Made by a program: the position numbers and the translations under genes. From Archegozetes longisetosus (Eukaryota > Arthropoda > Arachnida > Sarcoptiformes > Trhypochthoniidae), in assembly GCA_018873245.2 (NCBI GenBank), contig JAEMBT020000002.1:1804001-1868000 (forward strand): a stretch of DNA of 64,000 bases, given 5' to 3'. Shown here in pieces: positions 52,249 through 63,600 of the stretch (positions are counted from its first letter, which is position 1; every line of letters starts with the position of its first letter). Below the pieces are notes generated by a model, which worked only from the letters and a program-made list of their open reading frames with translations, made no database searches and was not told the origin of the DNA.

Positions 52249-52630
52249 TTCTAAAGGCAACTGTCCTAAAGTAAACTCTCCTAAACCTTGTTTTTATTCC
52301 CCATCAACTAGTTTAACTTAACCAATATCCCTATTTTATTGTTTAGTTCATTGTCCATACATTTAGTTTTCTCGAATAATACAAAACCACTATTATAATG
52401 AATATTTCTTAGAAATAGGTTAATAAACTCCATACCTCCTCGTTCACAGAATGTCAAAATAAAAACATTAAAATATTCTATGATTTTGGAAAACTAAACT
52501 TATGTGTGATAAACTATACGACAAAACAGATAATAGTTAAAACAAGGTGTTTAGTAGGGAAGGAAAGGGTGTTTAGCAGTCTAGAGAGATCTACATTAGG
52601 ACAGTTTACCTCAGGATAGCTTTCTGGCAA
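52249..52630. mobile_element. Short inverted-repeat element (MITE-like), unclassified
   Basis: The left arm contains ACTGTCCTAAAGTAAACTCT (52260-52279) and the right arm, read inversely, GCTATCCTGAGGTAAACTGT (52601-52620). Each arm also shows a second partial copy of the unit (CTAAAGTAAAACTG on the left). The ends and target duplication are unclear, so the boundaries are approximate. No coding sequence lies inside. Confidence 0.45.
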
Positions 52631-53432
52631 ACTTTAAAAGTTGCTTAAATCTTCTTCAAACAAAATTTAAATTTACTTATTTTGATGACTTTGAAAACAC
52701 TTCTAGTGTTAAAGTCTAAACACATTTAAGACTTATGCGCAGGAAAAGAATCTACTCTTTTATTTTGTAGATCGTGTGTTAGTAAAAGTAAACTCTTTTC
52801 CATATCTGACATAAAGTTTAAGGTTAGTATTAAAGTTATTTCTACAAAAACTAAGTGAAGCTAAGTCTTTGATAATTGCTTGTACCATTAAAACTTTGAA
52901 CAAGTTATTGAATACCAGTTGTTTTCTGTACCTAGCAACGCTAAACTATAAAAACTTTAGAGACAAGTAGTTAACAAAATGTTTAAAAATAAATAAAAGT
53001 TACAGCATCCAAAATGATTATCTTCTTTGACCAAAAAATTGACGATCAGCTTTTTTCTCGCCAAGGACTTGATTGCCATTGATATCATACCTACTTTTGA
53101 AGAGTAAAAATGTTTAAAGTTGACGGTTGTTTAGAAATGATCAATGCTTTAAAAGTGCGCACATCAAATATGCAATTATGAACAAAACACAATAGGCATC
53201 AACTGTCAAAAATCAGGTCATTCATCTATTTTAAAAATTGATCACACAGTAGTTTTCATCATTTGATTAAACTTGAAATAGAAAAGTTGTGGAAAACAAT
53301 CTTTCTGTTTTAGATTATTTAAAGGACTATTTTGAGAGTTGAACTTCATTCGTAAGTTTAAAAGTGTTAATCAAACAAGTCAAATGTTATTTTCTCTAAC
53401 TTAGTTCAAAATCTCATTCATTGCTATCTAAG

Positions 53433-54001
53433 ATGAAATCAATGGTAGAGATAAAATCTTTTAAAATTTGATCGCGAAACATCTAAAAAATTGTGAATAA
53501 TTTTTCTTTTGGAAAGATATTGGCGATCGTTTTTATAATTTTGGTCGTAATATTGAGAAGAGTTGACTCACAAGGTTTTGGTGGCTTTGGAGGATTAGGT
53601 GGTTTTGGAAATATGGCAAATGTTTTTGGAAATATAGGAGCATTCGGTGGTCCTTTCGGGAGTTTTGGAGGCCCTCCATCTGGATTAGGGGGTCCTCCAC
53701 CTGGTTTCAGGGGTCCGCCCCCTGGATATGGAGTTTATGGTGGACCTCCACCTGGTGTTGGGGGTTTCGGAGGATTTACTCCTGGTTTTGGTAGGTATAT
53801 CAGCGGAGGTCGAAGTTTTGGTGGTTACGATGAGACTCCTGATGGAATGAGTTACGCAGCCAGTGATCAAGGATTCGAAGGTAAGCCTTGATTTCCTAGT
53901 CATTTTACGTCTAATAGTTCTCAGATTAAAACTTATCTTAAAATTCTATTTTAAAGATTTTTTCAAGTGAAGACAAAATTCTAGGTAGTTTTGGAGGTTA
54001 A
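53433..54001 (+). CDS. Secreted glycine/proline-rich protein (three-exon model)
   Basis: Proposed 130-residue secreted protein. The main exon is 53517-53880. Its long open frame has no in-frame ATG before the hydrophobic stretch, and a stop lies at 53484, so an upstream start exon is needed. Best model: ATG 53433 with a 12-nt coding piece (MKSM) ending ATG|GTAGAG, a 72-nt phase-0 intron, and an acceptor after TTTTGGAAAG at 53516. This gives signal peptide MKSMILAIVFIILVVILRRVDS. The mature part has GFGG/GLGG repeats, then GPPPG repeats, then GFG and an acidic Ser/Ala tail. The exon ends GAAG|GTAAGC (53880/53881). Joining at 53985 after TTCTAG gives the in-frame ending EGSFGG and TAA 53999-54001, fitting the repeat style. 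The composition recalls structural cuticle- or silk-like proteins, but I recognise no family. The main exon and 3' intron are well supported; the start exon is a hypothesis. Confidence 0.75.
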
Positions 54002-54194
54002 AAGACTTAGTTCTTCGAAGTGAGTGTGTAATCAAAGTGAGCTTTTTGTTTGTGAAGAACTTATATTTTCCTAAAAGTATTTGTGCTTTAGTTATGATGA
54101 TTAACAAAAATGAAATAAAGGTGTACATAAATAAGGTTAATTGTGAAGCCAAACAATTCAAACAAGAATTAGTGAACCATAGCATTTATGATTG

Positions 54195-54200
54195 AATAAA
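54195..54200 (+). terminator. Poly(A) signal of the Gly-rich gene
   Basis: AATAAA 193 bp after the proposed stop. A second AATAAA at 54365-54370 could extend the transcript into the 3' end of convergent gene C. Confidence 0.5.
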
Positions 54201-54295
54201 CTAAATAACAAAAACTAAAAATATTTTGTCAGCTATTTGTATAAACCAAGTCTTTGTCTAAGAAAACATGACCTAAAACAAGATTACGTTCATAT

Positions 54296-54301
54296 TTTAT
54301 T
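54296..54301 (-). terminator. Poly(A) signal of precursor gene C
   Basis: TTTATT on the plus strand reads AATAAA on the minus strand, about 180 bp beyond the stop codon of gene C. Confidence 0.5.
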
Positions 54302-54482
54302 CACAAGCTGTTTATAAGTTGTTAATAGCTTTTGTAGCCTTTTGTATATAAAGTTCAAAACTTGAATAAAAGTTAAAACACTTTGAAGAGTTTGAAATTG
54401 TTGTTATTCTTAAGTATATAAAACATGAATGAAGTATGACATATAGTGCTATTTTACTTAAATGCACACAAAAAATGCAAAC

Positions 54483-54969
54483 CTATTTTTCAGTAATCTT
54501 TTTTCCTCTCATGGCAGTAAAAGTCGATCTTTTCCCTTCGATAATTTGAAGACCATCCTTACCGTTGCTATTATTATTGTCAAACTTTCTGCCTCTCATA
54601 GGCATAAACAGGTTATTAATAGTATTCCGTTTATCATAACTTGTATCCCAATTATTTCTACTCATATTTTGTTTGATTGATACTAACTCTTGACGATCGA
54701 TATGATCCAAATCAGGCCAATTACTCCTTCCTCTCACAGGAACAAACTGTGAGGGAAAACGTTTTGACCACTCATAATCATAGTTTCGTCGCTGATCTTC
54801 AGTCTGTCGTTGATTTCAGGGAATAATTAAAACATCAATTTAAAAAGAATTAACTTTCGGTTTTATTCATTTAAGTAACCTGACTGTCAGCAGAACTCGA
54901 ACCGAACATGATTGCCATCATCAAAATCACCGACAAAATTATCCAATTTTTGTTATCTTTGACCAACAT
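54483..54969 (-). CDS. Natalisin-like FxxxRamide neuropeptide precursor C (two exons)
   Basis: Preprohormone of 136 residues on the minus strand. Exon 1 (54969 down to 54880) encodes a signal peptide with core WIILSVILMMAIMFGSSSA and likely cleavage near residue 26. It ends CAG|GTTACT in phase 0, a weak but usable donor. A 76-nt intron follows. Exon 2 (54803 down to 54483) starts after ACGACAG and ends at TAG. Cassettes are KR-FPSQFVPVRG-R (46-55), KR-NTINNLFMPMRG-RK (90-101) and KR-STFTAMRG-KK (123-130). The first is followed by a single Arg, so its processing is less certain. Unlike A and B there is no FFGAR peptide, and the precursor ends in a short tail (ITEK) after the last KK. The signal-exon plus phase-0 peptide-exon layout matches A and B, supporting paralogy. 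It is tail to tail with the Gly-rich gene, 481 bp between stop codons. Confidence 0.88.
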
Positions 54970-57480
54970 TTTTCTTGAAGCTGTATTTGATTCTTGAACG
55001 TGATCAAGATGAAATAAAAGTTTTGGTTAAAATATTTGTTCATTTGAAAATATGAATCTTTTGTACAGAATATTCTGCATGAAATTCCCAAAAAACTTGT
55101 CATTAATCTAAATGACTCTCACAGATATTCGCCAATAAGCTCATATAATTATGAGCTAGAGTTAAGTTAAACGAATAATTTGTATGCAAATAGTTACTAA
55201 ACGGAAATTTTTTCACAACAGTCTAATGAAAGAATACGTGATAGTCTCTGAAAAATAGATAACTTAATTACTATCTCATTGAGATATCACAAAAGGATTT
55301 TGCTCGTGCTTCATATTTTACGATAAAATAATCTATTTAAATAAGTTACTATAAAAGTTTTAGTAGATGCTTTAAATTGATCTCTGGATAATTAGATTAT
55401 TATTCATAACTCAACTATCCTATGATTCGACCATGACACGCAGTCATCCAATTTAGATTTCTTTAATCTAAAAGTTCATTTGCAATCAAATATTAGAAAA
55501 AGTCTGGAAAACGCTTCAAAAGCTTTATTCTATTTTTAAAAACCGTTAGTGTTAAGAACTTCTTCTAAAAGTTTAAAGTCTTAATGTTGTTTTGAGTTGA
55601 GAAAGATCACCAAAAATCTTTAGAATTTTTGAATTAAGATATTATTTGCTAATCTATCGACTCGAAAAATGAAAAGTTTCTCAAACTTTAGAGCAGTTCA
55701 TGGAAAATATGAAAGAACACAAGATTTGTATAAAGCGCCGAGAGGATTTTACTTTCCATAACATATAAATCTCTGTATACTTCAATTGTATACAGTGTAT
55801 ATCAATAAATCTCTACATTCATACGATTGCTTATTCTATGCTATTATATAAATTGTCAGCAAAGCAGTTATTAACAGTCAGTACACAAATAGTATTTACA
55901 TAACAAGAGAAATACAAAATAAATTCATAAGTAAACAAAAGTGTAGCTCATGTTCAAACAAGACTTATCGCTTGTTATTTGAAGTGTAAGTTTTACACAA
56001 ATTTTGTGTTGCTGTCAAGTTAGAAAATTGAATTCGAGCTTTTCAATTATGTAAATTAAGGTATCATTTTTCACTTTTTACTCGAATTTATTACCAGGGT
56101 TAGTTCTAGCAATTCTCTTCATATGGTGGACTGCTTTTGTTAACAAATTTTATATTCAGTCAAAAATTCCGATTTTATGATGCTGTCAATTGTATAAACT
56201 CATTGAATTGTATTTCTCATATTGAAATTACTGGAACATTTTTCTTGATACGAGATTCCGTATAATTTTTACCAAAAAATAAACGTCAATATTTTGTTAA
56301 ATACATGCAATTACAATTTTTTTATAAAATTCAGAAACTTTTATCCATTAACTTAATCATCAATGACTTAAGAGATTTTTTAAAGGTTTAAACAACACGA
56401 TAGGTAAGTACTTTCATAGTATTCATTTAGTTCCTCCGTCAAGATTATTATTGAATTAATTATGAACACAAAATTATATACTATCTCCCATTCACTATCA
56501 TTTAACTTGACATTTAAGAAAAAAGTTTCAAGTCTAAACTTTTATCCATTTTAACTTATTAAAAATACAGATCAGTTTTCATAAACAGCTTATCATTAAT
56601 GATAATCTTTAATATCTTTTACTTATAGCTAGACTCAAAACAGCTATAAGTGAAGACTAAAGAACAAATTTATATTGAACTTATCTATAATTTTATATTT
56701 TTACTATGCTTCTGAGAATATAGAGCATCGGGCATTCTCTACAAATCAAATTGCGAAAGTTTTTCAATTTATTTTGCTTCAGCCATTTTGATAAAAAGTT
56801 ATGGATAATGTGAATAACTGAGAGTCTCATTGAGAACTCTTTATCAATGAGAGTTGTCGATAAGGGATATAAAAACAAAAGTTGTGTTTAGTTGTAGTGA
56901 AATCGCTTTATTTTTAGTAATGTTTAACTTGCAGAAATAGGCTATTTAAGCAAAATTTTAGTAAATCTACTCCAAAAAGATAAAGTGAGTAAAATCAATA
57001 TTAAGATTCACAAAGCTTGCTTATCAGTCAATGCAGATATGGAAATCTTAAGACATGGCTTATTTTATTTTAACTACAAGTGAGGCAAACCCGACATACA
57101 TACCAATAATCGGAATCGCTTCAATTAACATTACTACCCATAAAAAAGTTTTATAATATGCGGGTTAAGAGTTTGTGAATTGGATAAACAGACTAATTTG
57201 TTGAGAGAAGACTTAACATGTTGTATACTGTGTATATCAAAAGAAAGTATTTTTAGGCTTAAAACTAAGGCTACGAACAAATGAAGAGTTATCTCATTTG
57301 AAAGTTGAGTTTAATATTTAAATGTAAAAGTAATTGTTAAATTTATTCTTTAAATTGTAGTCAATAATACTTATTTTGCAAGCGTAGCATTTTTGTGATA
57401 GCCACAAGACTCGTTTACTAGTAAAAACAATTTGTTGGACTGAAAATAAGTTCTTTTTGTTATAAATGTGAGGAACATAT

Positions 57481-57590
57481 TTCTTAAATGCTATAGAAAA
57501 TCATCAATCGATTGACATGAAATGATCCAATGCTTTGTCAGTAGTATAGACTGAGACTTTATAAATCTTATGACTATTTTTCAAAGAAAA
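57481..57590. repeat. Dispersed repeat, copy 1
   Basis: About 110 bp resembling 62466-62577 by eye. Shared blocks include ATCATCAATCGATTGA (ATCATTAATCGATCGA in the other copy), AATGATCCAATGCTTTG (AATGATCTGATGCTTTG) and ATAAATCTTATGACT. Similarity fades on both sides. It has no inverted ends and no obvious coding capacity. Confidence 0.5.
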
Positions 57591-60093
57591 ATGTTTTCAT
57601 GAACGACAAGAATTGTAGACTCAGTTTTCTTATAAAAATATTGTTTCCGTTATAATAAAAAAATTGTCGAAAAAATACGAAAATTGAATATCCACATTAT
57701 ACCAGGCAATTTTCATACATTTTAATAGTCGGAAAACTAATTTTTCTAAAGAATTATTTTATAACTATTTTACGACCAAAGATTCATCATATTCTTAATT
57801 ACTTTAGAACCACTTCTCATATGCTTTAATAATTTGCTAAAACTTATAGTAAACGAAATCTTATTCTTGTAATACATTCAAAATAAATAAGAAATAACTT
57901 TTCTTTACTTAACAATAAAAATGAGCGATAAAAAGCTAAAAGACAGTTACCATTAAAAATGAAAGCAAAACAGTCTAAGAAAGTGTGAGATAGATAAGAA
58001 AACTTTATTACCTGTTATTTAGAAAAACAATATCAAACTATCTTGTAGTTGAAAATGAAGAGACTAACAACTATTATGAAGAACAAGAGAGAATAAAGCA
58101 ATTTATGTAATGAACGCGAGAGTTCTGAAACAGAAACAACTTTACGTATGACTTATATATGAGAACAAAGTTTGATCTCTAGTAGTAAATGATTTTCAGC
58201 AAAACGTTAATTACTTGGAGAATCATTCGCAAACTACAAGCTCACTCAATTGAGTGCAAAATGTTGTGATCTTTTAACAAAGTTTCATATCAGGCATTCT
58301 ATTTATTGATCGGCGACTATCATGTGATATCTCAGGTGTATCTCTAATGAGAACCTATTTTTCTGTTACTATAGGTTTTTCACTCTTCTATCTGTTGAGC
58401 GGTCGTGTCTATCGTCAACTTACTATTCGTTATATCAATTTTTGATTTAATTGACTTTTGTATCTTTTTTATTGGTATAAATTTAGAAATTTTACTTATA
58501 AATTTAAAAATCATTTTACTTCAGTTTCGAAATGATTTCTGAGTACTTGATTTGTCAATATTATCACTGATAGACTAAACTTTACGAGACTTTTCACAAT
58601 ATTAAATTTATTGAAAATTGATTGATACTAAATCAAAATTGCTATAAAAAACAAGTTCCTTAGTGCTATTTTTAGACTCGGGGGTAAATGTGCAAATGAC
58701 AGGGGCCAACCTATCAGGATATTAGTACGCATTAGCATATAAGTAGTCTTAAAAAATGGTTTCATTAACTGTGGACAGTGACTCTCTTGATGACAGACAC
58801 AAACAATCGATAATTAGCAAAACCCTAAAGCTTTTATAGCATATGCGCACACACTATTAGAGTAACAATAGTTCAATTATTGAGATTAATAGTTACTAAA
58901 AGTATAAAATGTTAATAATAGTAACTCAGACATGAGGGGACTGATAAGGAATTTGAAGGAATCACTATGAGTATAAGGGACAACTAGTATAGCCAAGACC
59001 AAATAGGTTTCCTTCTATGAATCCCAAACTGATGCGTTCTAAGCAAAATCTGAAGGCATGCGAACTCATACAGTTACTCATGAATATGTATTAGACTTAA
59101 AACATAAATCATCTTATTTTAATGTAATGAAAGACCCAACGATTACTGCTAATCAAATGATTAATGCACTTTTTAAGTCAAAACAATCACAACATGTGAG
59201 ACAATAGATATCAGTTTTCGTTATCGGTCATGAGTGAAGTGTTGGTTTTATTCACAAAATTTGAGTCAATATCTGAACTATGGTTCTCTCATGGGATCAC
59301 TTCGAAGTTTCGAAAACCCTGTTTCTAAACTTTATACTAGAAAAAATGAATCCGGTTTTCTAAACTTAAAATAAGCTAAATTTGAAACTAAACATTTTCA
59401 AATATCAAATAGATTAAAATTGAACATTAATTTTATAAATAAGCCTAATTTGTGGAATAAACTTGTTTTAACTATTATCAAATTGCAGAGAAACTCCAGT
59501 AGATTAAGAGATTAGCAGATAGAGTTTTAAAGATAACAAAACCTTTAAGTTTTTCATTCATTAATAGATATTCTTCCGCAAAAGATTTTCTATTTTTCAA
59601 AGTTTTCTGGAATAAATGATGAATGATTGAGTTTATTTAATTAAAAATGATTGCAGTTCTATATCTGCAGTTCACAACAATTGGATGTTTTATAAAATGT
59701 TCACCTACAAAATAGAGACTATTATGAGTACAAAACTAAGGATGTGAAGCAAGGTTGAGTTTAATTGATAATAAATATGCCAATCATTCTAATGAACACA
59801 ATTACATCAATGATACTATTTTTACTACCAATCCATTGGTTTCTTGATAGAGATCTGAAAGTAATATCCCTATAAAAACAAAATGGAGTTTATCGTATTA
59901 TTAGGGCTTTAAAACAAGGTTTTCGAAACATTATTTTTCGAAATTTCGAAGTGTAACCTCTCGCATAAAACTACTAAAACTTGTCAGCTGTCCTTAATTT
60001 TTGATCTGTATGCATCAAGGATTAAAGAAAAACTATCTGGAGCCGATTGTACGAGTCTACAAGATATGTAAAAGGGTTAACGTTAAAATAATG

Positions 60094-60111
60094 GTTCACT
60101 TTAAAGTGAAC
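60094..60111. repeat. Perfect 18-bp palindrome
   Basis: GTTCACTTTAAAGTGAAC is its own reverse complement. It lies just inside a wider inverted pair, AAGATATG (60061-60068) and CATATCTT (60113-60120). Confidence 0.7.
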
Positions 60112-62465
60112 TCATATCTTTTGCCTCTTTACAGGTCTGACAGAACTTTCTAACCGTCGGTTTGGGAGCCAGACGCACTACTTGAATATGAGTACGCTAA
60201 GAGTTTTCTAGAGTGATCAGAAACATAAGAAAATGTCTTCAAAATTATCATTTAGCAGTTTGTAAGAAAGGATTTCTTGTAATTGGTGTCCACAGGAACG
60301 ATAACCATTAAATATAACTTCTGTGTCTTGGAGAACGTGGTTAAAATTCAATTCGAGTCTTTTTGATAAGAATTCTTCCGCATCTTTTAAAAATGAAGTT
60401 TCAAGTCAGAAACCTTGAACTATAGTTTGATACTTAATTTCAACCACAATGAATATTTCTTCCGTTGAAACTAGATTCTGACTTGAAAATTGAGCGTCAA
60501 ACTGCAATTTGCTTGAATGTTACTCTCTACTAAGTAAATTAAGGAAAATATCTCGTTAGTTAAGTATATCTTAAAAGATGAATAGTGCATAATACTCGAA
60601 TTGAATAAAGAATTTGTTGAGAAAAGAATTGCAATGTCACTTATATTTATTGGTCTACTAAGTGAACTTTCACTGAAATCATCGTTTGTGTGTTAATCCA
60701 CAATTGCATCTAAATTTTGACTTAACATATAAATTAAAGTTGTTTGAGAATTAAATTTGTACAAAACATGTATTTTTAATTAAGATAAGTTGGGCTCTCC
60801 AAAATTGAAAACTTATTTCTACGAATATAAGAGTTAAGTGTGTAATCGTGGATTACAATAGACTTGGACAGTTGAATTCCATTAAATTGAATGCATGTTT
60901 ACCATCATTTGATGACTTATTATAGAAGTTTTACATTTTTTAATTCAAAAGAGAAAATCGGTAATGATTAAAGACACAAAGTTCAAGTATTTCACTATAA
61001 GTTGAGTCTACCAAACTGTGGTAAAATAGGTTTGTGCGTCAATTAGGCAATAGGTAATTGAGTTTTTCCTAAATTACCAAATCTCATTGTTATTTCACAA
61101 TTAAACAATAATTCCCAAAGGATTTGCGATTTTCCAAACTTTATAGATTTTAGGCTTAAAATCTTTAAAACTTTAAGGATTAGTATTAAAATTCTATTAA
61201 ATTTCATTACAAGTGCATTGACATTGTAAATTATAGAATTAACTATAGTGTAGCTCTTTTGCGTAAATTGACATTTTAATAGGCTTTAATCAAAACTGCT
61301 TAAAACTGACTCAAACAGAACATGTTTAATCTAAATTATATCTTATAAAACAGACTAAATACAATTTGAAATAATTTCTTTTGTGTTTAACTTATTTAAC
61401 AGCTTAGTAATCACTTTCGTTCAAAAATTTAATTGAAAATAACAATAACGTCTAAAGTAAAGGCTACCATCAGACAAGAACTTTAAAAGATTGTGAATAA
61501 ATGAAAAAATTTTAATAAAATGTATTTTTTATTTACCAAAATATGTTTCCAAAACTGGAGTTCTTATTAACAGTTTACCAACCTAATTATGGGTTTTATT
61601 TTATTTGAACTTTGTGTCTTTAGTAATGATTATTCGGACTTTAACTCAAAAAGTTCAGGAAATCACTGATTTTAAATGACTATTAGGATATTAATTACGT
61701 TAAAATATATAGTGATTCATATTTTAAGTTTAATGGTTTTTCATAAGCAATCATTTGAATGGAGCAAGCTAAAAATTTGCTTTGCACACATTAGCATGAT
61801 ATATATAAAGGGAGATGAATTTTACGATAGCTGTGCATATCTTTAAAACGTCTTTGAGATTATTTGAAAGGGTTGCACTCTAGTGCATACCGCTTGCAAC
61901 TTTTCCATTGAATGAATAAAATTTATGCCGAATCAATCGGGAGTTTTTACAAAAAAGAACAGAAAAATATGAAACAACCTAAGAGTTGCAAATGACTTGT
62001 AAACATAACAGTTCTGTTTTTAACTATTAGGTCCCTTGGAAACAAAGTTTAACAGTAGTTGCATCAGGTTTGTCTTTTCAGACTTTCTCTAAACTAATGT
62101 GGTCAGTTTAGAATCTATTGGCACTTATGGATAGTTTTTCAGTCAAAGATTGTCTCGAAAAATCTTCATCATAATCATCTCAATTTCGATTGATTGAAAT
62201 AAACTTTAAATAATCTCTTGTTCTAGATCTGCAGGTTGGTTCTGAACTTAACCGAGCCCTACCTTTGGCAAAGGCAACACTAGCCACTTTTCGCAGTATT
62301 AGTTACTATCATATACTAACGAGAATTCTAAAAGACATCATTGTTTTTTACTCAATAACTAGTTTGATTTACAGCCCAATCATTCTCACTAATGGTTTTG
62401 TATTACGGAAATGTAGGTCATGACATTAAGATTTTTGAAAGGAAAGTCTGTTTTCCGTAAATTAA

Positions 62466-62577
62466 TTTCTTGAGTGTTATGAAAAATCATTAATCGATCG
62501 AGACAACAAATGATCTGATGCTTTGATAATAGTACGCCTTAAGACTATATAAATCTTAAGACTTAATTCAAAGTAAA
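62466..62577. repeat. Dispersed repeat, copy 2
   Basis: Second copy of the repeat at 57481-57590 in the same orientation, with several small indels between the two. Confidence 0.5.
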
Positions 62578-63286
62578 GAAAATTGAATCAAAATTCTTTT
62601 TGGTCTAGCCTCCACTTCATTTAAATAGACTTAAAATTTTGAACTGAAATATGCTGCAAATAAAGTTCATTAAAAATGAATTTAAACTCTTTTGAAAGTC
62701 AGAAACTTACCGAATTATCTGGATTAGTTATTAAGACAAGTAAAGACCCAATACTTGGTAATAAAATTTAGAACTAGACTCACAACCGTAAACAGTCGGA
62801 TAAAGGGGTCTTTGGCATCACCGAAGGTGTTTTTTAAAATTTAAGTACAGGGCTGAAGGGATGGGGAAAATAGTTTTATTTTATATAAAAAAAAGTAATG
62901 AAAGTACATTTTTATGAGTGCCTGAACAGACTGTAAAGCTGTCCTTATATGAAAATTTCTCAAATTAATGAGTTCACTGATTAAATTTATTGAAAGTTTT
63001 CTGTATTATATTAATATATTAAAACAATGCATTAGCTTTCTTTCTCTGATATCTATTTACACATTTGATGGAGAAAACGGTCATTTAGTGGAAAATCGAA
63101 ATGAATAAAGGAAATCAGAAATCAATTTGAGGATATTTTAATTTTAATAATAAGAAACAGGATAGTAATTAAAATAATGATAAGTGTTAATGAATTGAAT
63201 GTTAATATCGGCTCTCAGGAAAATTTAAGTAATGAAGCCACACAATTGAATGTCACTTAAATGCAAACAATCGTATCAGCTAATAA

Positions 63287-63600
63287 CAATCATTACAAAC
63301 TAATGACAGCAATAATTCAGAATTTGATCTCAACTCTAACACTAATGATAATGTTATCGATCTATCAATTAATAAATTTGATTCTTTCTCACAACTAATT
63401 ATTACTTTTACAAAGGCAAACATAAAATCATCCGAGATTTTTTTTAATAAGAATTGGTATAATAATCGGTTTTGGATGGAGTACTCGATTAGCAAAGAAA
63501 GTGTACTTTGTTTAGTTATCGTCATTTCAATACTGAGAATAGGGTGAAACTTTTGCAGAAATTCGATCTGAAGATCGGAAACGCGCCCGAGAAAAAATAA
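63287..63600 (+). pseudogene. Fragment of a hAT-family transposase with TTF/MYM-type zinc-finger region
   Basis: The open frame 63287-63544 encodes an Asn/Ser-rich segment followed by FFNKNWYNNRFWMEYSISKE and then SVLC. This fits the N-terminal region of ZMYM-like hAT transposases (pattern W...fpWLEYS...D.afC..C..F). After Cys at 63509-63511 the frame breaks; the next frame gives FSYRHFNTEN and continues to TAA 63598-63600. The expected second Cys reads as Tyr, so about one base has been lost and one Cys mutated. No catalytic domain or C-terminal hAT dimerisation domain is recognisable before the window end. It may be related to the source of the hAT-like MITEs nearby, which is only an inference. 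Confidence 0.5.

Larger units (their letters stand above)
54970..63286. other. Long intergenic block with dispersed repeats
   Basis: No intact gene recognised in 8.3 kb. No TATA box stands out upstream of gene C. Frames such as 56693-56878 (-), 59058-59207 (+) and 62214-62420 (+) carry no motif. Repeats and a palindrome within it are listed separately. Confidence 0.45.

Noticed and set aside
59058..59207. 49-codon frame from ATG with neighbouring open pieces up to about 59330
   Set aside because: No recognisable motif and within chance length; possibly decayed mobile-element sequence but not supportable.
62214..62420. 69-codon open frame, somewhat GC-richer at its start
   Set aside because: No start codon near its beginning, no family motif, and the length is within chance for this base composition.
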